A DNA stretch of 64,000 bases, from NCBI RefSeq assembly GCF_040892595.1, contig NZ_JBFRYB010000001.1:2914001-2978000 (forward strand), given 5' to 3'. Positions 16,305-25,301 of the stretch are shown here, one piece after another. The notes under the pieces are model-generated. The model had not been told where the DNA came from, ran no database searches, and saw only the letters and a list, made by a program, of their open reading frames with translations. The DNA comes from Zhongshania sp. R06B22 (lineage in GTDB: Bacteria; Pseudomonadota; Gammaproteobacteria; Pseudomonadales; Spongiibacteraceae). The translations under genes and the position numbers were made by a program. Within the stretch, counting starts at the first letter, position 1; every line of letters begins with the position of its first letter.

Positions 16305-16801
16305 AATTTTCTCCATGGCGAAGCCTGGCGATACTGATGAATATATCGGCCAGTGTTTAATAGTGAAATGATCAGATTGGGAGTATTGCAGGCGACTGGG
16401 TAAACCCAATCGCCCTATGAGAGGAAGACAGCAAAAATCCCAGCGCAGACCGCGCCGAAATTAAAAACTTCAAGTCCATAAAAAAATGAGGTATTCATAA
16501 ACCCGAGACTAGCAGCTTTGAAAAACTTAGCAAGCCAGCGAGCTATCAAATATAGGCTGAACAATGAAATCTTAGTTTGCGTAAAGAGTGACAATGGCAA
16601 GCGCTAAAAAACACACCCGAACAAAACGCCAGGCCTCATCTGGACATTCGGTATCTATGATCTTATTTGCTAAGCCCTACGCCCGCCGCTCCGCGCAGAC
16701 TGGCAAAAATATCACCGCTAAGCCACCAAGTATTTAATGGCCGCAGCAGGATTTTTGCGCGCCGGCTGCTAGACTCAAAGTACCACTAGGAGCTGCGCAT
16801 C
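16305..16801. other. Intergenic region of about 500 bp
   Basis: The region separates rnk from the DUF2244 gene. Apart from a possible small basic ORF at 16594-16737 and the upstream sequence of the two divergent genes, I see no RNA gene, repeat or strong terminator. Confidence 0.5.
16594..16737 (+). CDS. Possible small basic protein (47 residues)
   Basis: An ATG at 16594 preceded by AAAGAGTG opens a 47-codon frame rich in Lys, Arg, Ser and Thr (MASAKKHTRTKRQASSGH...). It has no hydrophobic segment and no family I recognise. It occupies a gap with no other gene, which is its main support. Confidence 0.25.
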   Translation: MASAKKHTRTKRQASSGHSVSMILFAKPYARRSAQTGKNITAKPPSI

Positions 16802-17305
16802 ATGATTGATATACGTGATAAGGACCAGAGTGCCGAAATTATTCTACGTCCAAATTGTTCCGCCAGCTGGAATCAGAATCGGCGCATTATCGTTGCCGTG
16901 ATGGCAGTGAACACCATGTTTAGCGGAGGCTTTATCGCTATTGGCGCGTGGATGGTTCTACCCTTTATGGGAATCGAACTGCTAATGATGTGGCTAGTAC
17001 TGAGCCGAGTATTTCAAAATCTGCAAATACAGCAAATTGTGAATCTCACCTCGCAAACTCTAAGTATTGATGTCGGCCACCAGCACCGCGAACAGCGCTG
17101 GCAGTGGCCAAGAGACGGGAGCTGCGTGCTCGTTTCGGTTCGCCCTCACCCCTGGGACCCACTGCAAATTAGCCTTAGCCACCGCGGCGAACAGGTATCG
17201 ATAGGCGGATTTTTAAATAAAGGTGACAGCCAGCAACTGCTGAGTGAGCTGCGTCGACACTTACCTGTCAGGCATTACTGCCCAGAGATTATTATCAGCA
17301 TTTGA
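16802..17305 (+). CDS. DUF2244 membrane protein
   Basis: A 167-residue protein with two membrane helices (about 28-50 and 53-70, VMAVNTMFSGGFIAIGAWMVL and FMGIELLMMWLVL) followed by a soluble domain. The N-terminal LRPNCSASW pattern and overall order fit DUF2244, a proteobacterial inner-membrane family of unknown role, often described near cytochrome oxidase genes; no such genes are present here. AGGAG precedes the ATG. Confidence 0.8.
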   Translation: MIDIRDKDQSAEIILRPNCSASWNQNRRIIVAVMAVNTMFSGGFIAIGAWMVLPFMGIELLMMWLVLSRVFQNLQIQQIVNLTSQTLSIDVGHQHREQRWQWPRDGSCVLVSVRPHPWDPLQISLSHRGEQVSIGGFLNKGDSQQLLSELRRHLPVRHYCPEIIISI

Positions 17306-17325
17306 TCGACTCTGCGTCGCGGGGT

Positions 17326-18117
17326 TTAGGGCTCGAGCAGCAGCGACAGCTCCCCTAACTCAGCATAAGACACATAGTAACGCCCGGCCTCTAAGGGCTG
17401 TATAGGCCCAATAGCACCGGTTAATAACCACTGATCAGGATAAATAATCCAGCCCTGTTCAATACGCTCATTAATTAAATTCAGTAGCATTTGCCACTGC
17501 CCGCCAATTAATGAATCACTTTGGGCGGCAAATAAGGGTAAATCGTTTAAATACAATCCCACTGTTACAGCTTCAACGTCGATGCTCCCAATCGCCACCG
17601 GCGTGCCAACCACAAAGCTGTGAGCCGCAACATTTGCGCGAACAATGTCAAAAACCGTAGGTGCGCCCGAAGCTTTAAAGCCGATGTCAGGCAACTCGAC
17701 GGCGGGCGCCACTACATCTACCAATTTCTTCAAGTTCATCACATCCGCGACACGGTGCTTTAAAGGCCGCTTAAGACGGAAGGCCAATTCCACCTCAAGC
17801 ATTCCCTTTTTAAAACTCGACAAATTGATAGGCTGAACCGAATCTAAACCGGCACCGGGCAACAGCACCCCCATGATTGGGCGATCACTGCGAAATTTCT
17901 TTTGCGAGCCTAGCGAGGTGAGACCAGCCTTAAATCCCTCGGGTAGTCGACCGCCGAGTTTTTTATCGAGACTTAATTTTTGTGATTGATAAGCGCCCTG
18001 CCATCGCAGCGCGTTTAACGATTCAGGGGATAGAGCCTCATCTGTTTCTGCAACACTTGTGGAAGCAAGGCTCAGCAAACCGAGTACAAAGAAGAAATTT
18101 AAAACCACGCGCCGCAT
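17326..18117 (-). CDS. Exported 2-keto-4-pentenoate hydratase-like protein (FAH superfamily)
   Basis: A 263-residue protein that begins with a signal peptide (MRRVVLNFFFVLGLLSLASTSVA). The mature part follows the MhpD/FAH pattern: GLTSLGSQKKF, PIMGVLLPG, then MLEVELAFRL and PAVELPDIGF, which place the three acidic metal ligands (ExE and E) of the family. Cytosolic members hydrate 2-hydroxypentadienoate or decarboxylate related acids in aromatic catabolism. A signal peptide on such a protein is unusual, so its substrate and role are uncertain. The stop of the upstream SIMPL gene is 51 bases away on the same strand. The upstream extension of nine residues is not needed. Confidence 0.65.
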   Translation of the reverse strand: MRRVVLNFFFVLGLLSLASTSVAETDEALSPESLNALRWQGAYQSQKLSLDKKLGGRLPEGFKAGLTSLGSQKKFRSDRPIMGVLLPGAGLDSVQPINLSSFKKGMLEVELAFRLKRPLKHRVADVMNLKKLVDVVAPAVELPDIGFKASGAPTVFDIVRANVAAHSFVVGTPVAIGSIDVEAVTVGLYLNDLPLFAAQSDSLIGGQWQMLLNLINERIEQGWIIYPDQWLLTGAIGPIQPLEAGRYYVSYAELGELSLLLEP

Positions 18118-18168
18118 ATTCAAGACCACCAGAAACCAAATCACTTGTTTTTCAAACCCGCTTTAACA

Positions 18169-18894
18169 TTAATCAGAAAGGTAGTACTCAACCGTCGAAA
18201 CAACTCGAACCTTTTTAATGTGCGGGTTATTTTTGTCGCGATCACTAATCGAAAATTGTCCCTGGGAAGCGCGTTTAATCTTGCCCAACACACTCTCCGA
18301 ATCGCCAGCGAACTTCTCGGCAACGGCGCGCGCTTGGCGAGTAGCTTCCTCAATCATCGACGGTTTAACTTGATTGAGTTTGGTAAAAATATACTCAGTC
18401 TGAGCCTGATAATTATTACCGTTGAAGGCGATACCTTTTTTACCCAGATCAGATAACTGGCGACTTACTTCTCGCACTTTGTCGATATTTTCAGAATACA
18501 CCGTCACCGTCTGCTCAGCGGTATAGCGAAAGGGAGAACCGACATTATTGCCGTACTGTTGCGCTGATTTATCAGTAATTGCGGGCGCGGAAACAGATAT
18601 TTCATCGCTGGAAAAGCCCTTATCTAGTAAAAAGGCTTTTATCGTGACGATACGTTCATCTATTAACACATAGAGCTTTGGCAGGTCATTACTCGCCTCG
18701 GTGAACTGCAGCGGCCAAATAGCGATATCCGCGACAAACTCACGTTCAGATAAGCCTTTTACCGTCACACTGCGTTCAAACTGCCGATATTGCGTAACCG
18801 CAGTCCCTAGCAATAGGCCCAGCACTGCAAGCCCCAACACCAGTGACACACCCAATATCAGCGCATTCGCCGTTGAGTTCTTAGAACTAGTCAT
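18169..18894 (-). CDS. SIMPL-domain (DUF541) protein, membrane-anchored
   Basis: A 241-residue protein with one N-terminal membrane anchor (ALILGVSLVLGLAVLGLLLG) and a periplasmic SIMPL domain. The diagnostic features are VTVKGLSEREFVADIAIWPL at the start and ATRQARAVAEKFAGDSESVLGKI near the end. Bacterial members are periplasmic and poorly understood; some affect stress tolerance or oligomerise. It lies just upstream of the exported hydratase-like gene on the same strand. Confidence 0.88.
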   Translation of the reverse strand: MTSSKNSTANALILGVSLVLGLAVLGLLLGTAVTQYRQFERSVTVKGLSEREFVADIAIWPLQFTEASNDLPKLYVLIDERIVTIKAFLLDKGFSSDEISVSAPAITDKSAQQYGNNVGSPFRYTAEQTVTVYSENIDKVREVSRQLSDLGKKGIAFNGNNYQAQTEYIFTKLNQVKPSMIEEATRQARAVAEKFAGDSESVLGKIKRASQGQFSISDRDKNNPHIKKVRVVSTVEYYLSD

Positions 18895-18948
18895 AGCGCC
18901 TTTTCCTATTCATTATGTAATATCGGCCATCGTTTGGTCGCTTATTTT

Positions 18949-19413
18949 TTAAACGACTTTGGCAAATACGCCCAGCGTTAATGAGCGCAAATCTTCTGGC
19001 GCAAGCTCTAATTCTAAGCCTCGACGACCAGCACTGATATAGACGGTAGAGAACTGCAACGCAGACTCATCAATTACCGTCGCTAATAATTTCTTCTGTC
19101 CCAAGGGGCTAACGCCACCGAGTACATAGCCAGTACTTCTCTCTACATCTATCTGAAGGGCCATCGCCGCTTTTTTCGCGCCCAGCGCTTTAGCGGCCTG
19201 CTTCATATTTAGTTGCTCGGAAACAGGTAATACCGCGACAGCCAAGGCCTTAGCATCCAAAGTAATTACAAGCGTTTTAAACACCTGTTGCGGGTCGACT
19301 CCCAGCTTCTCTGCCGCTTCCAGTCCATAGGATGCACTGACAGGGTCGTGCACATATTCATGGACGAGGTGGGCAAGCTTCTGCTTTCTTACTAAATTTA
19401 TCGCTGGCGTCAT
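18949..19413 (-). CDS. ybaK: Cys-tRNA(Pro)/Cys-tRNA(Cys) deacylase YbaK
   Basis: A 154-residue editing protein of the YbaK/ProX fold that hydrolyses Cys-tRNA(Pro) made by mistake by ProRS. Typical segments are VFKTLVITLDAKALAVAVLPVSEQLNMKQAAKALGAKKA, the conserved lysine in FKTL, and GYVLGGVSPLGQKK. The start at 19413 (MTPAINLVRK) follows GGAGAACGT; the 46-residue ORF extension upstream is rejected. Confidence 0.92.
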   Translation of the reverse strand: MTPAINLVRKQKLAHLVHEYVHDPVSASYGLEAAEKLGVDPQQVFKTLVITLDAKALAVAVLPVSEQLNMKQAAKALGAKKAAMALQIDVERSTGYVLGGVSPLGQKKLLATVIDESALQFSTVYISAGRRGLELELAPEDLRSLTLGVFAKVV

Positions 19414-19775
19414 ACGTTCTCCGACAGCCTCTCCCAGGCCACTGCAATTGACCGTCACAGGCCGCTCTAGTTCCCGCAGAGCCGGGCACGCGAATATAAG
19501 CAAGCTAGTCCTATACGGATAAGCCCAAAGGCTGAAAAAGTAGCTATACATTGATTAGAGCAAGAATTTCAGCCTAGGCAATTAACAATTAAGCTGATTA
19601 TAGATCGATGCACCAGCCTGTATGACCCCACTACAGCCCCAATAGCGCCTTCATTCAGCACTATTAACGGTATGCGTAGCAGAAACAAGTGTCAGTCATA
19701 TATGGCTCGGGGAGCTGGCGTGCTAAAATTGCGCGCTTTCCCATTCCCACCGCAACCCGCAAGGTATATACAGCT

Positions 19776-21101
19776 ATGACGACGACAGAGACAAGAAAAC
19801 GGGTTGGATTCGTGAGTTTGGGATGCCCAAAAGCATTAGTTGATTCTGAGCGCATTCTCACCCAATTACGCATCGACGGCTACGATATTGTGCCAAACTA
19901 TGACGATGCCGACGTTGTGGTCGTGAATACCTGTGGCTTTATTGATAGCGCAAAGCAAGAGTCGCTTGACGCCATTGGTGAGGCTTTGAAAGAAAACGGC
20001 AAGGTAATCGTGACCGGCTGCATGGGCGATGACGCAAAAATTCGTGCCGTTCACCCCAATGTTCTGGCCGTGAGCGGTCCCGCCGCCTACGAAGAAGTCG
20101 TCGGCGCAGTGCACGAATGGGCGCCAGCCAACAAGCAGCACGACCCCTTTATTGACCTAGTCCCCCCGCAGGGCGTTAAATTAACACCAAGACACTACGC
20201 CTATTTGAAAATATCCGAAGGCTGCAATCATCGCTGCAGCTTCTGCATTATCCCCTCGATGCGGGGCGATTTAGTCAGCCGTCCGATTGGCAGCGTATTA
20301 GAAGAAGCAAAACGCTTGGTCAACGCCGGTGTTCGCGAAATTTTAGTGGTGTCACAAGACACTAGCGCCTATGGCTTAGACACCAAGTACAAACTCGATT
20401 TTTGGGATGGCCGTCCGATTAAAACCCGGATGCTAGAGTTGTGTGAAGCGCTGGGGGAAATGGGCGTGTGGGTGCGCCTGCACTATGTTTACCCCTATCC
20501 GCATGTCGACAATGTCATTCCTTTAATGGCTGAGGGCAAAATTCTGCCCTATTTAGACATTCCCTTTCAGCACGCCAGTCACAAAATATTAAAGGCGATG
20601 AAACGCCCTGCTCACCAAGAAAAAACCTTGGAGCGTATTAAAAAATGGCGTGAGATCTGCCCAGATTTAGTCATTCGCTCAACCTTTATTGTGGGCTTCC
20701 CCGGCGAGACTGAAGAAGACTTTCAAATATTGCTGGACTGGTTGCAAGAAGCACAGCTTGATCGTGTCGGCTGTTTTGAATACTCACCGGTAGAGGGCGC
20801 AACCGCCAACGAGCTTGAGGATCAAGTGCCCGCTGAGGTTAAAACTGAACGTTGGCAGCGCTTTATGGTGGTCGCCCAAGAAATTTCGGCCAAGCGTCTG
20901 CGCGCCAAGATTGGTAGCCAGCAAGAAATTTTAATCGACTCCGTCGATGAAGAAGGCGCCATTGGTCGCAGCGTCGCCGATGCCCCCGAAATTGACGGCA
21001 AGGTTTACTTAGACGGATTCACCGACGTAAAACCCGGTGACGCCTTGGTCGTCAATATCATTGACTCCGACGACTACGATCTCTGGGCTGAACCCGCTTA
21101 A
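19776..21101 (+). CDS. rimO: Ribosomal protein S12 methylthiotransferase RimO
   Basis: A 441-residue radical-SAM enzyme that adds a methylthio group to an Asp of ribosomal protein S12. The N-terminal UPF0004 domain has three cysteines ([23 protein letters not shown]); the radical-SAM motif is [13 protein letters not shown] (CxxxCxxC). A C-terminal TRAM domain ends the protein. Length equals that of E. coli RimO. The start at 19776 removes a 29-residue upstream extension. The stop overlaps the start of rsmE. Confidence 0.97.
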   Translation: MTTTETRKRVGFVSLGCPKALVDSERILTQLRIDGYDIVPNYDDADVVVVNTCGFIDSAKQESLDAIGEALKENGKVIVTGCMGDDAKIRAVHPNVLAVSGPAAYEEVVGAVHEWAPANKQHDPFIDLVPPQGVKLTPRHYAYLKISEGCNHRCSFCIIPSMRGDLVSRPIGSVLEEAKRLVNAGVREILVVSQDTSAYGLDTKYKLDFWDGRPIKTRMLELCEALGEMGVWVRLHYVYPYPHVDNVIPLMAEGKILPYLDIPFQHASHKILKAMKRPAHQEKTLERIKKWREICPDLVIRSTFIVGFPGETEEDFQILLDWLQEAQLDRVGCFEYSPVEGATANELEDQVPAEVKTERWQRFMVVAQEISAKRLRAKIGSQQEILIDSVDEEGAIGRSVADAPEIDGKVYLDGFTDVKPGDALVVNIIDSDDYDLWAEPA

Positions 21102-21823
21102 TGAACCTGCTGCTACTGCAGCCTGAAGATTTAGGCACGCACTCTGACGATATTAATCGTGTCACGCTGAGCGACTGGCGCGCTCAACATATTCGAGAGG
21201 TGTTGCGCGCATCAAGCGGCGACACCCTAAAAGTAGGCCTTCTTAATGGGCTTATTGGTACCGCTACTATCACGGCAATCAGCAATGACAAGGTGAGTCT
21301 TGAGTTTGAGCTGCATAAGCCGCCGCCGCCAAAACTGCCGCTCACACTGTTACTGGCACTGCCCCGCCCCAAAATGGCAAGACGGATAATTCGCGCCGCC
21401 ACAGAATTGGGCGCCGCCGAGATCATTCTGCTCAATAGCTACCGCGTCGATAAAAGTTATTGGCAGAGCCCCTTGGTCAGCGACGAGACACTCCATAAAG
21501 CCATGTTGGAAGGCCTTGAGCAGGCGGGTGATACCCACTTGCCAATATTGCAAAGAGCCACTCGCTTTAAGCCCTTTGTTGAAGACCAATTGCCAAACCT
21601 ATTAAAAAATAAAATAGGTTTATTAGCACACCCCTATGCCGACCAAGGACCACCGCATTCAGTAAGCCAAGCTTGCCTGCTCGCCATTGGCCCTGAAGGC
21701 GGCTTCATTCCCTATGAATGCGAGAAGCTCATCGCCGCGGGACTGCAAAGCTTTAGTCTTGGCCCCCGCATTCTCAAAACCGAAACAGCGGTTTCGACTC
21801 TAATTGGCCGACTGTTTTTATAG
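21101..21823 (+). CDS. rsmE: 16S rRNA m3U1498 methyltransferase RsmE
   Basis: A 240-residue SPOUT methyltransferase that methylates U1498 of 16S rRNA. The family marks are HIREVLRASSGD near the N-terminus, LLLALPRPKMARRIIRAATELGA in the middle, and the knotted SAM site LAIGPEGGFIPYE and SLGPRILKTETA at the end. The start overlaps the rimO stop as TAATG, so the two are co-transcribed and coupled. The window lacks gshB, which often follows it elsewhere. Confidence 0.96.
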   Translation: MNLLLLQPEDLGTHSDDINRVTLSDWRAQHIREVLRASSGDTLKVGLLNGLIGTATITAISNDKVSLEFELHKPPPPKLPLTLLLALPRPKMARRIIRAATELGAAEIILLNSYRVDKSYWQSPLVSDETLHKAMLEGLEQAGDTHLPILQRATRFKPFVEDQLPNLLKNKIGLLAHPYADQGPPHSVSQACLLAIGPEGGFIPYECEKLIAAGLQSFSLGPRILKTETAVSTLIGRLFL

Positions 21824-21830
21824 AACGCCC

Positions 21831-22415
21831 TTAGCCTAGAGCGCGCTCCAGAAAATCCAAACGGTCTTGACCAAAGAACATCTCATCATCAAGAAAGCAG
21901 GTTGGAGCACCAAACACATGACGAGATATCGCCTCATTGGTAATTGCTTTCAAACGTTCTTTGACCGCATCGTCGTCACATAGCGCAAGCACCTCAGCAG
22001 GATCAAAGCCGGCCTCAGACAAAACCGCGCTAACCACAGCAGGGTCGGCCATATTCTTTTCATTTACCCACAGCGCGGTAAAGATCGCGCTTAAGTAGTC
22101 GTGGAATTTCGGCGTGTCTAGATACCCCACTGCGCCACGCATCAACATCAAAGTATTAACCGGAAAATACGGATTAAAATTCATGGCTACGCCGCAGCGG
22201 GTAGCGACGCGCTGCAAATCAAGCAGCATATAACGTGCCTTGGCAGGAATTGCCGCGGGAGATTGATTGCCTGTCGCCTTGAACACCCCGCCAAGCAACA
22301 TTGGCTTATACACTATCTCCGCATTGTGCCTACCAGCCAAGCTCGGTAACTGCGTCCACGCCAAGTAACTTGCCGGACTACCCACATCAAAATAGAACTC
22401 TATCAATTTACTCAT
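21831..22415 (-). CDS. 2-hydroxychromene-2-carboxylate isomerase-like (DsbA fold, kappa-GST type)
   Basis: A 194-residue thioredoxin-fold protein. It begins IEFYFDVGSPASYLAW, where the Ser in GSPAS replaces the DsbA cysteine and activates glutathione in HCCA isomerases; later VFGAPTCFLDDEMFFGQDRLDF matches the family C-terminus. Members isomerise aromatic degradation intermediates or conjugate glutathione. The start at 22415 excludes a 34-residue extension that overlaps the upstream SDR gene. It sits 13 bases after that SDR gene, forming an operon divergent from an HxlR regulator. Confidence 0.88.
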   Translation of the reverse strand: MSKLIEFYFDVGSPASYLAWTQLPSLAGRHNAEIVYKPMLLGGVFKATGNQSPAAIPAKARYMLLDLQRVATRCGVAMNFNPYFPVNTLMLMRGAVGYLDTPKFHDYLSAIFTALWVNEKNMADPAVVSAVLSEAGFDPAEVLALCDDDAVKERLKAITNEAISRHVFGAPTCFLDDEMFFGQDRLDFLERALG

Positions 22416-22428
22416 TATGTTAACTCTC

Positions 22429-23169
22429 TCAAAACGTTTCCATCCAAGGACGTAGGTCAAACTCATGGGTCCAGCAATCTCGTGCCTGGCAATGAATTTG
22501 CCAATACTGCTCGGCAATATGTTCAGGATCTATAATCCCACCCTCGGATTTGGTCGCGTATTTATCGGGGAAGATCTCGCGTATGAATGCAGTATCAATA
22601 GCACCGTCAATAATAGAATGTGCAACATGAATACCCTGTGGGCCAAGTTCACGAGCCATACTTTGCGCCAAGGCGCGCAGCGCAAACTTGGCACTCGCAA
22701 AGGCGCTAAAGCCACTAGCGCCGCGCAGAGACGCGGTTGCACCAGTGAAAATAATCGTGCCTTTGTTCCTTGGCAACATCGCCTTGGCCGCCTCGCGACC
22801 TGTCAAAAAACCCGCGAACGCTGACATTTCCCAGACCTTTCTATAGACCTGTGCGGTGGTCTCGATAATGGGAAAGTAGACATTGCCACCGATATTGAAA
22901 ACCACCACCTCAACACAGCCAATATCGCGCTCTATACCCTTAAAGAGATCGACCATCGCGTCTTCCTGCCGGGCGTCACACGCCATAGCGTGAGCGACAC
23001 CACCTTCAGATTCGATATCTTTAAGTAATGCTTGCAAGGCATCTGCATTTCTTCGGGTGGCAACGACCGTAAAGCCTTCACGGGCAAACCGTCTAGCAGT
23101 CGCACCGCCGGTGGCATCACCCGCACCTATCACCACAGCAACCGGAGCTGAATTTCTGATTATTGTCAT
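22429..23169 (-). CDS. Short-chain dehydrogenase/reductase-like protein with Tyr-to-Phe active site
   Basis: A 246-residue Rossmann protein. The cofactor loop reads GAGDATGGATARRFA rather than the classical TGxxxGxG. The usual catalytic YxxxK is FASAK here, so the tyrosine is replaced by phenylalanine while the lysine and an upstream serine region (TGATASLRG) remain. This combination matches the classical-SDR subgroup known as SDR_c10. Catalysis may therefore be altered or absent. It precedes the isomerase in an operon divergent from the HxlR regulator and is preceded by two palindromes. Confidence 0.85.
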   Translation of the reverse strand: MTIIRNSAPVAVVIGAGDATGGATARRFAREGFTVVATRRNADALQALLKDIESEGGVAHAMACDARQEDAMVDLFKGIERDIGCVEVVVFNIGGNVYFPIIETTAQVYRKVWEMSAFAGFLTGREAAKAMLPRNKGTIIFTGATASLRGASGFSAFASAKFALRALAQSMARELGPQGIHVAHSIIDGAIDTAFIREIFPDKYATKSEGGIIDPEHIAEQYWQIHCQARDCWTHEFDLRPWMETF

Positions 23170-23180
23170 ACATCCCCATA

Positions 23181-23202
23181 AGGACTATTTTAAAATAGCC
23201 CT
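23181..23202. promoter_or_regulatory. Palindrome in SDR/HxlR divergent region (operator candidate 1)
   Basis: The 14-bp perfect palindrome CTATTTTAAAATAG (23185-23198) extends to 22 bp with a single mismatch pair. It lies 12 bases from the SDR start codon on the minus strand, where a bound dimer would block transcription or initiation. Confidence 0.5.
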
Positions 23203-23209
23203 AAAACAT

Positions 23210-23228
23210 AAGTTCCTTTTTGGAACTT
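23210..23228. promoter_or_regulatory. Inverted repeat in SDR/HxlR divergent region (operator candidate 2)
   Basis: A perfect inverted repeat AAGTTCC-TTTTT-GGAACTT. Seven-base arms with a five-base centre suit a winged-helix dimer such as the adjacent HxlR protein. It overlaps the likely promoters of both divergent genes. Confidence 0.55.
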
Positions 23229-23274
23229 GTCAATTTATTCTAGACTATTCATTAAATAGGAATTGGATTGCGCT

Positions 23275-23763
23275 ATGCGATGGGAAGACCTTGACCAAGA
23301 GCCATGTTCGCTTGCGCGCACCCTTGCCGTGGTGGGCGATCGCTGGACATTATTGATACTCAGAGATTGCTTTTTAGGCGTCAGGCGCTTTGACGTCTTT
23401 GAAAAGCGGCTTGGCATTACCCGTCACATCCTTGCTGACAGGCTCAAGAAATTGCTCAGCTATGGGGTGCTCTATAAATCACCCTATCAAGAGCGACCTT
23501 TACGCGAAGAGTACCGTCTAAGCGAAAAAGGACTGGAATTGCACTCGGTTATTCTCGGCTTAGTAAGCTGGGGAGACCGATACATGAGCGATGAACGGGG
23601 TGCGCCAATAGTGCACGTCCACAAATCCTGCGGTCATCAAATACACCCCATCACCAGCTGCCCTGAATGCGGTGAAGCCATTACCGCCAAGGATATAACA
23701 CTAGAGTTGGGGACGAACTGGGATAACAGCCTAGGGGAGCTGCTTCCCACCAGAAACACTTAA
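23275..23763 (+). CDS. HxlR-family transcriptional regulator with C-terminal zinc-ribbon-like motif
   Basis: A 162-residue winged-helix protein: CSLARTLAVVGDRWTLLILRDCFLG, then FDVFEKRLGITRHILADRLKKL (recognition) and the wing YKSPYQERPLREEYRLSEKG. The C-terminal extension has CGH...CPECGEAI, three or more cysteines that could bind zinc, a feature of some longer HxlR proteins. The ATG at 23275 is preferred; an in-frame TTG at 23263 is possible. It probably represses the divergent SDR-isomerase operon through one of the two palindromes. Confidence 0.88.
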   Translation: MRWEDLDQEPCSLARTLAVVGDRWTLLILRDCFLGVRRFDVFEKRLGITRHILADRLKKLLSYGVLYKSPYQERPLREEYRLSEKGLELHSVILGLVSWGDRYMSDERGAPIVHVHKSCGHQIHPITSCPECGEAITAKDITLELGTNWDNSLGELLPTRNT

Positions 23764-24200
23764 GTACTTGCAGGCGAGGTCGCCGAGCGACTATGAAGTA
23801 GTTTGATGATATCTCGCCAACTGACAATACCTACTGGAAAGCCATGTCCATCTATCACTGGCACGCAAGAAATCTTATGCTTAATAAACAATTCCATTAC
23901 GTCATCAACGCTTTGGTCCTCACGAACACAAATGGGATGCCGCGACATCACTTGATGCACGCGTTTATTCAAGGCAGCTGCCTCAGCCTCCGTCGCCACA
24001 GGCAGCTCAGCCCTAGGACCGATGGACCTGAAAAAATCCCGATCAGAAACAATACCGACAAATTCTTTGCCATCTACGACCAAAAGATGATGTAACTTTT
24101 GCTCCCTGAACATGCGGCTAACTTTGCTTAGCCTGTCATCCGCCATAATGGTAACGACCGGCTTACTCATAACAGCATCTGCCCTGATTGCCACTGTCAT
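23760..24200 (-). CDS. Tandem CBS-domain protein
   Basis: A 146-residue protein made of two CBS units (about 9-65 and 83-140): MSKPVVTIMADDRLSKVSRMF with VVDGKEFVGIVSDRDF, then MSRHPICVREDQSVDDVMELF with VIDGHGFPVGIVSWRD. Such pairs bind adenine nucleotides and act as sensors. Its start overlaps the pilU stop as ATGA, so it may modulate or accompany the pilus motor. Its stop overlaps the stop of the convergent HxlR gene. Confidence 0.9.
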   Translation of the reverse strand: MTVAIRADAVMSKPVVTIMADDRLSKVSRMFREQKLHHLLVVDGKEFVGIVSDRDFFRSIGPRAELPVATEAEAAALNKRVHQVMSRHPICVREDQSVDDVMELFIKHKISCVPVIDGHGFPVGIVSWRDIIKLLHSRSATSPAST

Positions 24201-25300
24201 ACCTCGCCATCCCCCATATTAAATTTAGTATCCGACACCTCACCCGCCAGCCGCATTTTCACCATCATATTGTTCTCGGAGTCGGCATTTTTCAAGGCAA
24301 CCTCTCTAGTAATCAAGCCTTGCTTATAAAGTGAGAATAGAGCGTGATCAAAGGTTGCCATACCCATGTTCTGGCTCTTCTCCATGGTGTCCTTAATCAA
24401 ATCGATCTCACCGGTCTCGATCAGCTCCGAGATATAGGGTGATTGTAATAGCACCTCTACAGCGGGAATTCGAAGTTCGCTAACGCCAGCTACCAGCCGC
24501 ATGGCAACGACCGCCTTTAAGTTTAAGGACAAATCCATAAACAATTGCTTGTGCGCAGTATCCGGAAAAAAGTTCACAACCCTATTAAGCGCTTGGTCAG
24601 CATTATTTGCGTGTAAGGTTGCCAAACATAAATGCCCCGTTTCCGCATAGGCAATGGCATGCTGCATGGTCTGTTGATCACGAATTTCCCCGATCATAAT
24701 CACATCAGGAGCCTCGCGCATGGCATTAGAGAGCGCGGATATAAAGGACATCGTATCCAGCCCGACTTCCCGCTGGTCGACTACAGAGCGCTTGTGAGTA
24801 TGAAGAAACTCAATAGGATCCTCGATACACAATATATGACCAGGGGTGTGTTGATTCCTATAATCTATCATCGATGCCAGAGTAGTAGATTTTCCCGATC
24901 CGGCGGATCCCACCACCAGAATTAAGCCTCTATTTAAGCCCACCAACTCTTTTAATACCGGTGGTAAGTTAAGGGATTCAAGACTGGGAATCGTGCTGTG
25001 AATGTAACGCACTACCATCGACACTTCGCCGCGCTGGCGATAAAAGTTAAATCTAAAACGGCCTATTGCATCAAAACCAAGGGCGAGATTCAGCTCCATG
25101 GTTTTCTCAAATGTCCTCTTTTGATCATCATTTAAAATTGAGTATGCCAGCTCCTTAACTTGGTTTGGCGCAAACGCGACTTGACCAACCGGGTGACACA
25201 GGCCTTCAATCTTTATTGTGGGTAACGCACCGGTGCTAAAGAAAAAATCCGAGGCATTTTTGCTAACCATAAGTTCAAGATAGGAAATGAGATTACCCAC
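24197..25300 (-). CDS. pilU: Type IV pilus retraction ATPase, PilU-like
   Basis: A 367-residue PilT/PilU-family hexameric ATPase. Visible motifs are Walker A GSAGSGKST, Walker B VIMIGEIRDQQTM and the His box TGHLCLATLHANNA, plus ASDFFFSTGALP at the start. The N-terminus and C-terminal extension look more like PilU than PilT. It drives or assists pilus retraction at the inner membrane; no pilT lies next to it in this window. The GTG start at 25300 has AAGGAG eight bases upstream, located inside the end of the preceding frame. Confidence 0.88.
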   Translation of the reverse strand: MGNLISYLELMVSKNASDFFFSTGALPTIKIEGLCHPVGQVAFAPNQVKELAYSILNDDQKRTFEKTMELNLALGFDAIGRFRFNFYRQRGEVSMVVRYIHSTIPSLESLNLPPVLKELVGLNRGLILVVGSAGSGKSTTLASMIDYRNQHTPGHILCIEDPIEFLHTHKRSVVDQREVGLDTMSFISALSNAMREAPDVIMIGEIRDQQTMQHAIAYAETGHLCLATLHANNADQALNRVVNFFPDTAHKQLFMDLSLNLKAVVAMRLVAGVSELRIPAVEVLLQSPYISELIETGEIDLIKDTMEKSQNMGMATFDHALFSLYKQGLITREVALKNADSENNMMVKMRLAGEVSDTKFNMGDGEV

Positions 25301-25301
25301 G

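Noticed and set aside
16415..16600. A 61-codon hydrophobic minus-strand frame
   Set aside because: It would need a TTG start without Shine-Dalgarno, and the strand opposite has a better small ORF.
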